NCBI RefSeq assembly: GCF_047946665.1
Contig: NZ_CP172312.1
Coordinates: forward strand, 3,224,001 to 3,288,000
Reading direction: 5' to 3'
Length of the DNA: 64,000 nt
Source of the DNA: Allohahella sp002354735
GTDB lineage: Bacteria; Pseudomonadota; Gammaproteobacteria; Pseudomonadales; Oleiphilaceae
Position 1 is the stretch's first letter. Every line of letters starts with the position of its first letter. Under the pieces are notes generated by a model, which saw only the letters and a program-made list of their open reading frames with translations, was not told the DNA's origin and ran no database searches. Both the position numbers and the translations under genes were made by a program. Positions 16,069 through 23,053 of this stretch are shown here, piece by piece.

Positions 16069-16572
16069 TCAACAACCATTCGTGGATCTGGAAATAAGCG
16101 GGCGGGAATTCGGCTCCATGGCCGCCTGATAGGTGACCTGGCAAGCCGATGGATCAACCGCATTCAGCGCCCTGATGGTGACCACCTGAACCGAGTTCGG
16201 CCCATCTTCCACTAGCGCGACATCAGCGTTCATGGTCAGAGGGATCGTTTCAGAGCTGATATTGAAATCCGCCGCAGGCAATTTTGCCGCGGCCAGAATG
16301 CCGGCGTCATTGGCTGCAGGATAACCGAACTCCAGACGCACCTGAGCTTTCTGCACCATGACTTGCTCAGCCTGCGTGCCGTCCTTCAGATAGGCCGCGT
16401 ATGACATGGCGGCAGCCGACTTGAGCGCGCTTTCGACGCCACTGAGCAGTATGGAACGCGACTCACCGTTCACTCCGGCAAACTTGGGAAATACAATGGC
16501 TGACAGGATGCCCACAATTACGATAAGCATTGCAAGTTCAACTAGCGTGAAGCCGCTCTTTGCCTGTTTCAT
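16069..16572 (-). CDS. Type IV prepilin-like protein
   Basis: 167 residues with a class III signal: KSGFTLVELAMLIVIVGILS. Prepilin peptidase would cut after Gly7, leaving an N-terminal Phe and the conserved Glu at mature position 5. The hydrophobic helix is followed by a globular domain of about 130 residues, with cysteines in DPSACQV and at the very C-terminus (RSTNGC) that may form the D-loop disulfide. It resembles MSHA-type pilins or minor pseudopilins, but no pilus assembly genes are nearby. A GGTGATGT sequence precedes the ATG. The gene is 60 bases upstream of the cupredoxin gene on the same strand. Confidence 0.8.
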   Translation of the reverse strand: MKQAKSGFTLVELAMLIVIVGILSAIVFPKFAGVNGESRSILLSGVESALKSAAAMSYAAYLKDGTQAEQVMVQKAQVRLEFGYPAANDAGILAAAKLPAADFNISSETIPLTMNADVALVEDGPNSVQVVTIRALNAVDPSACQVTYQAAMEPNSRPLISRSTNGC

Positions 16573-16692
16573 ACATCACCCGCTCACGGTGTTACCATTT
16601 CCTAAGACACTTGTCCGCTATGGTTGATTATACGGGGTGCATAAGAAATGACCGTGGCGATAGCGTTGCGCTTTGCGGGAAATCTGTGTGCT

Positions 16693-16765
16693 CACTGTCT
16701 CGCTTTGTAACCATAGCGACAGCGCCTGGAAGCGAGGCTAGTGAGGCAGGCGGAGTGAGACAGTG
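16693..16765. repeat. Spaced 9-bp inverted repeat between beta-barrel and prepilin genes
   Basis: CACTGTCTC (16693-16701) and GAGACAGTG (16757-16765) are perfect complements 55 bases apart, lying just past the stop codon of the beta-barrel gene. No T-run follows, so it is not a standard terminator. It could be a transcript-end structure or chance. Confidence 0.4.
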
Positions 16766-16785
16766 CCACCTCCGCCGAAGGGCTA

Positions 16786-17547
16786 TCAGAATGAAACGTT
16801 GAGCCGAATGACACCGGGGATGCTGGTGATATCGTCTGGCCCGTTAGCCAGCATGATGAAGTCGAGCGTTACGTTTTCCTTGAATAGCCAGCGAACACCG
16901 AGGTTGATCAGATCATCGTCGACATCCTTGTCGAAGTCATCGTCGCCGCCTTCGACGAGCACATATTCAATGTTCGGCTGGAAACGTCCGAAACCGGTCT
17001 CATCGAAAGTGTAGGCCGCAGCAAGGCCGAGATTGAAAATCGTGTCGTCTCGCTGATCATCGGCAAATTCGATTTCCGGGCTGACAGTGAACATTACACC
17101 CTGAACCAGCGCTGTTGCCGCGGCGCCAATGACTACATTGGTGAAGTCGTCGCCCTCATCAATGTCCAAATGAGCCAGACCAGCGTAGGCTGCGGCATTG
17201 ATGCGTATGTCACGGTTGCCAGTATTGATACGCGGCAGGCTAAACTTGAACGTTGCCTCGTTCGCCTGAAGCTGGTTATCGTTATCACGGCTGATGGCAC
17301 TGTTCAGCAATAGCTCTCCGACAGGCAGCCCCAGGCGAACGCCACCGCCCACATCGAGCGCGTTACCCGTAGCGAGGTCCACCATGAAGTCCCGGTTCTC
17401 GGCCACGGCACCACGTTCGACAGTAAAGTGCCGGGTTGGCTCGTGGTAACGGGGCGGCTCTGCCGAGAGTACTGCGGAACTGATCAGCATGCCCGCCACT
17501 GCGACCGACCCTGCAGCAAGCGTACGTTGGATATTTTCTGTCTTCAC
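16786..17547 (-). CDS. Predicted outer-membrane beta-barrel protein, unknown
   Basis: 253 residues starting at GTG, seven bases after a strong AAGGAG. A signal peptide (about 1-29, ending VLSA) is followed by strand-rich sequence with alternating hydrophobic residues (INAAAYAGLAHLDID, NLGLAAAYTFDETGFGRFQP, VRWLFKENVTLDFIMLANG). It ends VIRLNVSF, with the C-terminal phenylalanine typical of BamA-inserted barrels. An acidic loop (EGGDDDFDKDVDDD) may bind calcium. I do not recognise a named family. It is a separate unit between the diguanylate cyclase and the prepilin gene. Confidence 0.6.
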   Translation of the reverse strand: MKTENIQRTLAAGSVAVAGMLISSAVLSAEPPRYHEPTRHFTVERGAVAENRDFMVDLATGNALDVGGGVRLGLPVGELLLNSAISRDNDNQLQANEATFKFSLPRINTGNRDIRINAAAYAGLAHLDIDEGDDFTNVVIGAAATALVQGVMFTVSPEIEFADDQRDDTIFNLGLAAAYTFDETGFGRFQPNIEYVLVEGGDDDFDKDVDDDLINLGVRWLFKENVTLDFIMLANGPDDITSIPGVIRLNVSF

Positions 17548-17693
17548 GTGATATCTCCTTGAGTGAGCAGCCTGTTCGGCGCCTGAGTTTTTTATTAAGG
17601 TTCTGGCAAGAGCGTTCGGCCAGTACTGTAATCGTCAGTGTGCGAGCTTAACAGCTTCGGAAGTTCCGTATATGGCAAGGATAAACAAAGTAA

Positions 17694-18848
17694 CTAGTAC
17701 GGAGACGCGGGACAGACCTGGTTGCGACCACTTCGCTTGGCCTCGTACAGGCAGTTGTCGGCCTTAAGCAGGGTATCGGCGAGTGATTCTGCATGCTTTC
17801 GCAAAGCCACGCCCACGCTCACGGTAAGATGCAGTGTGCTGACGTCGGCGCGCCCCTCGGCCTTATCCGCTGCGAGGTCAGCCTGGCAGGGAATCGCGAG
17901 CAGTTCCGTCGCCTTGCGAATACGCTCTGCAATTTGCGGGGCATCCGATGCAGATGCGCCGCGCAGCAGGACCAGAAACTCTTCGCCACCCCATCGACTC
18001 GCCGTATCGGTCTGACGCAGGCCATGCTCAAACACGGCGGACACGGATTGCAGCGCGGCGTCGCCGGCACTGTGACCAAAGCGGTCATTCACCCTCTTGA
18101 AATGGTCGATATCCACCATCAGAACCGCATAGTCAGTTCTGCTTCTACCAAAATCATATTCTGCCTCGTCCAGCAGGCTCTGCATATGACGCCTATTGGC
18201 AAGTCCCGTGAGCACATCGAGCCGTGATGCCGTTTCCATCTCCTTGCCAAGCCTGAGCAACTCGTTCGCAGATGCCTGGCGAGAGCTCTCGATCACAAAG
18301 GAGAACAGGGTGGTGAACAGATAACTCAAGAGATAGCGCAGTTTGAAGTCGCTCGAGTAAGGCGAAAGCAAACCAAAGATTTCAGGTTTCAGCATGATAG
18401 CAAGCACTGCGAAGTACATGAGGCTACAGTAGAGTACGCCTTTGCGCAGACCCGCCACATAGGTTACGAGTAGCGGATATATATAGCTCCAGAGTGCCGC
18501 TGTTCCATCTTCGCCACCCGTGCTGACCAGCATGAGAACGAGAACCGACATGGCGAAGATGGTTATGTTCTCGAACAGCATGCGCTGCTTCAGAAGGTGA
18601 TACTGCACAAGTGCAAAAACTGTAACTGTTCCGGCACCGACAAGGGCCAGTCCGTAGCCCACCATATCATTCAGAAGAACTTTGATGCCTATCCCAAACA
18701 GAATGATGCTCGTCGATGCACTGAAGAGCAGAAGAAATCGCGTGCGTCTGCGATGTTCCTCCTCCTGGACCTTCGCCGCCACGCCTTGAGGTGCCTGTTT
18801 TTGTCGCTTACTCATTGTTTCAAGTGAATCATCACGTCTAGGGGACAT
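17694..18848 (-). CDS. Membrane diguanylate cyclase (GGDEF)
   Basis: 384 residues. The N-terminal half has about six hydrophobic helices (residues 38-187). It is followed by a GGDEF domain with the substrate helix motif DIDHFKRVNDRFGHSAGD and an intact active site GGEEF (287-291). The inhibitory I-site RxxD is present as RQTD (278-281), exactly five residues before the active site, so product inhibition is expected. It should make c-di-GMP from two GTP. The ATG overlaps the end of the fused permease gene by 11 bases; a second ATG 33 bases downstream is possible. Overlap with the putative selenium transporter suggests cotranscription. Confidence 0.92.
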   Translation of the reverse strand: MSPRRDDSLETMSKRQKQAPQGVAAKVQEEEHRRRTRFLLLFSASTSIILFGIGIKVLLNDMVGYGLALVGAGTVTVFALVQYHLLKQRMLFENITIFAMSVLVLMLVSTGGEDGTAALWSYIYPLLVTYVAGLRKGVLYCSLMYFAVLAIMLKPEIFGLLSPYSSDFKLRYLLSYLFTTLFSFVIESSRQASANELLRLGKEMETASRLDVLTGLANRRHMQSLLDEAEYDFGRSRTDYAVLMVDIDHFKRVNDRFGHSAGDAALQSVSAVFEHGLRQTDTASRWGGEEFLVLLRGASASDAPQIAERIRKATELLAIPCQADLAADKAEGRADVSTLHLTVSVGVALRKHAESLADTLLKADNCLYEAKRSGRNQVCPASPY

Positions 18849-20367
18849 CCGGCGTCGGCATGGTCGTCAGGCGCAAACCCGTCCTGAGTTTCCTCGAAAA
18901 CATGTCAATGGCTATGTTCAGCATGGCGGTCACCAATATCAGCAGGAGCGCGACATCGAAACGTATGTTTTCAATTGCGCTATCGATATAGAAGCCTAGC
19001 GTATAGATACCGAGGACGCCGAGAATTGCAGTTTCTCGCATGATGATCTCCCACCGATAGAACAGGAAGGCCAGAAATGGCCGATACAGGCGGGGTAGCA
19101 ACTCGAAGAAGTAGCGATCCGAGCCTGTGCTCGCGCCGGGACTGAGGGTCAGCTCATTGCTTTGCCTGCCGATCAAATGCCCGATAATACAACCATTATG
19201 CAAGGCGAGCGCGACAACAGCCGGTAACATCGATGGTCCCCATAGCTGCAACAGCATGTAAGCGAGAATGTACTCCGGGGTCGAGCGACCTATGACCAGC
19301 AAAAGGTGGCCCACCGACCGTCGCCTGGGGCCACCGAAATGCCTGGATACCAGGATAAAGCTGAGCAGAGTCAGTACCGCCGTAGCGACTAGCGCTATCT
19401 GAGTCAGTATCACCGTATTCCAGAGGCCGGGTAGAATCTGCTCCGTGGCAATCGGTGAGAACCAGGCCCAGAGCGCCTCCGGGCTGGACCAGCTCAGGCC
19501 TGACTTGAGTGGAGCAGGTACAATGTCTTCAGTGAAGAAGCGGCCCACGTTGCTCCACACGATCGGGAGCCCTTCCCCCAGAAAGAATGGCGACGCCAGC
19601 AGGTAGAGTGGTAACAGCTTCGGACGTAGCCACCAACGCATCGTCGCGATAAGCAAGTAGAACAGCATCAGCATCGCTGCTACTTCAGAATAGTGTCCCT
19701 GGACAAAGGCGGACTCGAGATAAAAACCCAGTGTCGGCAGCCCCACGAAGCCGAGAATGGCGCTAGAGCGAAAACCACATTCCAACCTGTACGCGGTGTA
19801 GCTCTTGATGTTCGCAAAGGCTTGCGGAATTTTGAGGAACAGGGTCTGAATGAGTCGCGAACGGGCCGGTGGTAGCACGAGCCCCGGCAGCGGATCCGTT
19901 TCGTCGCTGATTTCAGCATAAACCTTGGCAAAGACCCCGGCATAGGGTATGGCGATAGCCAACACGCCTGTCAGCGGATGCAGACCAAAGAACTGCAGAA
20001 AAATGAGCGCCCAGAACAACTCGTGAATGGCGCGGATAAAGGCGCAGAATCCCCGGACCACAGGTCTGTCGAAGAACAACATGAGCAGATAACCAGCCAT
20101 ACTGCCCAGCGCTACACCAACGAAAGCGAAGCCGACGGTTCTCAGCAGCGCTGTCGTCAGAGTATCGACGGAATCGAGCGAGGGTGACAGAAATCCGCTC
20201 GCAAACCTGAGCATTTCTGCCCAGGGATTCTCTGTAGTGATCTCTATGTCGCCCAGGATCAGGCTGACCAGGGCTACGCCTACAAAAATGAGGCTGACGC
20301 GGATGGTTGCCGACCGGAGCCCAAATGGCGTCGGTGGTCTCACTTGCCCACATTGGGGCTCAGTCAT
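18838..20367 (-). CDS. PhnE-like ABC permease, two domains fused
   Basis: Inner-membrane permease of 509 residues that contains two PhnE-type permease units in one chain. The first spans about 60-245 with the coupling region GFRSSAILGFVGLPTLGFYLESA. The second spans about 310-495 with the matching MRETAILGVLGIYTLGFYIDSA. Ordinary PhnE is one unit of about 260-280 residues acting as a dimer, so this is a tandem fusion. It overlaps the ATPase gene upstream by eight bases and forms an ABC importer with the two preceding genes. The neighbouring selenium genes and the binding-protein type point to selenium oxyanions as substrate; phosphonate or phosphite cannot be excluded. Confidence 0.85.
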   Translation of the reverse strand: MTEPQCGQVRPPTPFGLRSATIRVSLIFVGVALVSLILGDIEITTENPWAEMLRFASGFLSPSLDSVDTLTTALLRTVGFAFVGVALGSMAGYLLMLFFDRPVVRGFCAFIRAIHELFWALIFLQFFGLHPLTGVLAIAIPYAGVFAKVYAEISDETDPLPGLVLPPARSRLIQTLFLKIPQAFANIKSYTAYRLECGFRSSAILGFVGLPTLGFYLESAFVQGHYSEVAAMLMLFYLLIATMRWWLRPKLLPLYLLASPFFLGEGLPIVWSNVGRFFTEDIVPAPLKSGLSWSSPEALWAWFSPIATEQILPGLWNTVILTQIALVATAVLTLLSFILVSRHFGGPRRRSVGHLLLVIGRSTPEYILAYMLLQLWGPSMLPAVVALALHNGCIIGHLIGRQSNELTLSPGASTGSDRYFFELLPRLYRPFLAFLFYRWEIIMRETAILGVLGIYTLGFYIDSAIENIRFDVALLLILVTAMLNIAIDMFSRKLRTGLRLTTMPTPDVP

Positions 20368-21037
20368 AGAGAAACTCGAGATCTGCAGGCTTCAGAGCCG
20401 CACTCGCTTCATCGAGCGCAATCCGGCCACCGCGCAAGCCGATGATCCGCGTCGAATGCCTCAGGGCAAGGTCGACGTCGTGTAGGGCCACGATGCTGGC
20501 CGCAAAATTAGAAATCAGCAGTCCGAGCACGTTATCGGCCTGTGGACCATCCAGCGCCGAACATGGCTCATCAGCCAGCAGAATGTCAGCCTCCTGATAC
20601 AATGCGCGAGCCACAGCAACACGCTGTTTCTGCCCACCCGAGAGTGAGGCCGCAGTGGTACGCAGAGTGGAGGACATATCGAGCTGATCCAGCAGTCTTT
20701 CGACTTCGGCTGCTCTGGCGGCCTGCGGCCAAACGAAATTCCGCAGGTTCTGCAGGCGGCCGTAGCGCGACAACCTGGCCATGTAGACATTGTGGAAAAC
20801 AGGAAGCTGCGGTACCAGCCCGAGCTCCTGCGGCAGAAAAGCGACCGAATGAACTGCGGCTGCTTCCGGATGCGCCTGCTGTGCAAGGGCGTTAAACGCA
20901 AGCTTCAGCATGGTGCTCTTACCCACTCCGCTCTTGCCGACCAGCGCCACATGCTCCCCGCGATCGACAGTCAGCGAAAGCGGGTGCAACACCACGTGCA
21001 CGCCGTACTTGGCCGTCAGGTCGACCAGTTGGAGCAT
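20360..21037 (-). CDS. PhnC-like ABC transporter ATPase
   Basis: Cytoplasmic ATPase subunit of 225 residues. Walker A VGKSGVGKST, Q-loop LPQELGLVPQ, signature LSGGQKQRVAVARAL, Walker B ILLADEP, D-loop SALDG and the H-loop histidine in ALHDVDLAL are all present, so it should be active. Overall it is closest to PhnC-type importer ATPases. I use the ATG at 21037 (MLQLVDL); an in-frame TTG 12 bases upstream also exists. It sits 14 bases after the binding-protein gene and overlaps the fused permease gene. Confidence 0.9.
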   Translation of the reverse strand: MLQLVDLTAKYGVHVVLHPLSLTVDRGEHVALVGKSGVGKSTMLKLAFNALAQQAHPEAAAVHSVAFLPQELGLVPQLPVFHNVYMARLSRYGRLQNLRNFVWPQAARAAEVERLLDQLDMSSTLRTTAASLSGGQKQRVAVARALYQEADILLADEPCSALDGPQADNVLGLLISNFAASIVALHDVDLALRHSTRIIGLRGGRIALDEASAALKPADLEFLYD

Positions 21038-21051
21038 TGGCGTACCCAAGC

Positions 21052-21942
21052 TCAGTCGATCAGACCGATTTCTTGCGCGACGTCCAGTATCTGCTGGTAG
21101 TCACTGTTTTCAGCCTTGATGAACTTCGTCCGTGGAAATGCGGCGAGCAGATCCGGGTCGTCCATATTCAGAAGCGCCTGCTGCACCTTGGCCTTGAAAC
21201 CTTTGCCAAAGGTCTTGTCGACGTCACCGCGTATGGTCCACTGATAGTCTGCATAGGTGGGCGTCTCCCAGATCACCTTGACGGCAGAAACATCGATATC
21301 GCCCGCTGCCATTTCCGTCTCCCAGACATCGTAACTGACCGCACCCAGTTGATAGGCGCCGGATTCGACGAGCGCGATTGTTCGCGAATGATTGTCGGAA
21401 AACCCGACTCGGCTGAAGAACTTCTCAGGCACCTGACCGGTTTTTTCCCTGATATAGAACTCGGGCATCAGGCGGCCGGAAGTGCTGCCTTTGGAACCGA
21501 ACGTGAAGGTCTTGCCGGCCATGCCCTTTGGAAACTCTTCACTCGGCTCGACGCCTGAGCTCTTGTGGGCAATGAAATAGGTCTTGAACTGGGTATCTTC
21601 TTCGCCTTGTGCAATAGCTTCAGAGCCCTCGACCAGACGCCTGGCCTGCACACCCGAGAGTCCGCCAAACCAGGCCAGCTGTACCTGATTGTTACGGAAG
21701 GCGGAAACCGTAGCTGCGTAATCCTTTACGGGTACAAAGCGCACATCCACTTCCAGTGTCTTCTCCAGATAATCAGACACTTTTGAAAAGCGCTCCTGCA
21801 GACGGGTTTCGTCCTGATCCGGGATCGCGGTGAATACCAGTGTTTCAGCAAAGGCTCCGCCTGCTGTGAGCAGCCCGGCGAACAGCAGTGGTAGAGTCAG
21901 ACGGAAGAAACGCTGAGTGAGTGGTTTAGAATCTCTGTGCAT
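21052..21942 (-). CDS. PhnD-like binding protein, putative selenate transporter
   Basis: Periplasmic binding protein of 296 residues with a signal peptide (FFRLTLPLLFAGLLTAGGAFA). Family motifs: FTAIPDQDETRLQERF, VPVKDYAATVSAFRNNQVQLAWFGG and FGSKGSTSGRLMPEFYI, characteristic of the PhnD superfamily. Databases name the subgroup seen beside selD and selenouridine synthase genes a putative selenate ABC transporter binding protein, and this gene has that neighbourhood. The ATG follows AGGAAG by seven bases; an upstream in-frame start would add nine residues. Selenate or selenite as ligand is inferred from context only. The gene is divergent from the SenB-type gene across 94 bases. Confidence 0.8.
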   Translation of the reverse strand: MHRDSKPLTQRFFRLTLPLLFAGLLTAGGAFAETLVFTAIPDQDETRLQERFSKVSDYLEKTLEVDVRFVPVKDYAATVSAFRNNQVQLAWFGGLSGVQARRLVEGSEAIAQGEEDTQFKTYFIAHKSSGVEPSEEFPKGMAGKTFTFGSKGSTSGRLMPEFYIREKTGQVPEKFFSRVGFSDNHSRTIALVESGAYQLGAVSYDVWETEMAAGDIDVSAVKVIWETPTYADYQWTIRGDVDKTFGKGFKAKVQQALLNMDDPDLLAAFPRTKFIKAENSDYQQILDVAQEIGLID

Positions 21943-22036
21943 GAGGTAGCTTCCTGATGATATTGTCATAGTGAATTCACTTGCTGATCGTCATCACGCT
22001 GGGTCAACGGCCAGCGGAACAAACAGGGCATGATCC

Positions 22037-23053
22037 ATGAATGTTCTTGTGATTTCACCTGCTGTCGCAGGCTCAAGGGCGGGCAACCGAGCAACAGCTC
22101 TCAGATACCGGAAATTCCTGCTCGACGCGGGGCACGACTGTCGAATCGAGCAGGCATTCGAGTCATGTGCCGGATCCGTCGAGTGGCCTGTAGACTGCAC
22201 TATCGTACTACATGCCATACGTGGCCGATACGCTATCGCTGAAGCCAGACGTCGTGGAATTCCGCTGGTAGTGGTACTGACCGGTACCGACTACTACAAA
22301 TCCCAATTCACTCAGCCAGCTGAGTTCGAAACGGCGCTCGAGTCGGCCGATGTACTCGTCTGTTTGCACGACCTCGGCTACCGTTCCGTACCCGAACGCT
22401 TTCACAGCAAACTCGTCGTCGTCAAACAATCAACGGCCTTCGAGGAAGAAATATCACCTTCGCGTCCAGGAGAGAGCGATAGCGGCCTTACCTCACTGAT
22501 TGCGTCATCGAGCATGCCGATCGCGGTCATTGGGCATCTGCGCGAGGAGAAGGATCCGTTCAGGGCCGCTCTGGCCGCCAAGCTACTGCCGCCTGAATCC
22601 GGTATTCAGATCCTTCACGCCGGCGGAGCTCACAGTAGTCAATGGGCGACAAGAGCCCGGGAAGAAATGTCCCTTACTCCGCGCTACCACTGGCTGGGAG
22701 AGCTCAGCCGGGGCGATACGGAACAGCTATTGAGGCAAGCCGCACTCATGATCATCAGCTCGGTCATGGAAGGTGGCGCCAACATCGTATCCGAGGCATG
22801 CGCGCTTGGATGCCCTGTTCTTGCCTCGAACATCGATGGCAATATGGGTTTGCTGGGCAGCGACTACCCGGGATTATTTGAAGTCGGAGACGAGCAGGCT
22901 CTAATGGTCCAGCTACTTCGCTGCGAGACCGACCCAACCTACCTGACAAGACTCACCACGATCTGCCAAGGCCTTGCTACCGACTTCACTCCGCAGCAGG
23001 AAGCCAGCGAGCTGCTGGATAGTGTTGCTCGCGCTTGCTTAGCATCGAAGTAG
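22037..23053 (+). CDS. senB: SenB-type selenosugar synthase
   Basis: 338-residue GT-B glycosyltransferase-like protein. It shows the pattern of the family first called TIGR04348 and now known to include SenB: GNRATALRYRKFL near the N-terminus, VLTGTDYYK, VIGHLREEKDPFRAALAAKL, PRYHWLGELSRGD, SSVMEGGANIVSEACALGCP and ASNIDGNMGLLGSDYPG. SenB makes a carbon-selenium bond by joining selenophosphate to a UDP-activated sugar. Its known use is the supply of selenosugar to SenA for selenoneine. SenA is not in this window. Selenophosphate would come from the SelD fusion encoded tail-to-tail downstream, with the coding ends overlapping by 15 bases. Confidence 0.82.
   Translation: MNVLVISPAVAGSRAGNRATALRYRKFLLDAGHDCRIEQAFESCAGSVEWPVDCTIVLHAIRGRYAIAEARRRGIPLVVVLTGTDYYKSQFTQPAEFETALESADVLVCLHDLGYRSVPERFHSKLVVVKQSTAFEEEISPSRPGESDSGLTSLIASSSMPIAVIGHLREEKDPFRAALAAKLLPPESGIQILHAGGAHSSQWATRAREEMSLTPRYHWLGELSRGDTEQLLRQAALMIISSVMEGGANIVSEACALGCPVLASNIDGNMGLLGSDYPGLFEVGDEQALMVQLLRCETDPTYLTRLTTICQGLATDFTPQQEASELLDSVARACLASK

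Noticed and set aside
18838..21942. Phosphonate or phosphite uptake as the firm call for the PhnCDE-like genes
   Set aside because: No C-P lyase, phosphonatase or phosphite dehydrogenase genes are near, and the neighbours are selenium genes; kept only as an alternative.
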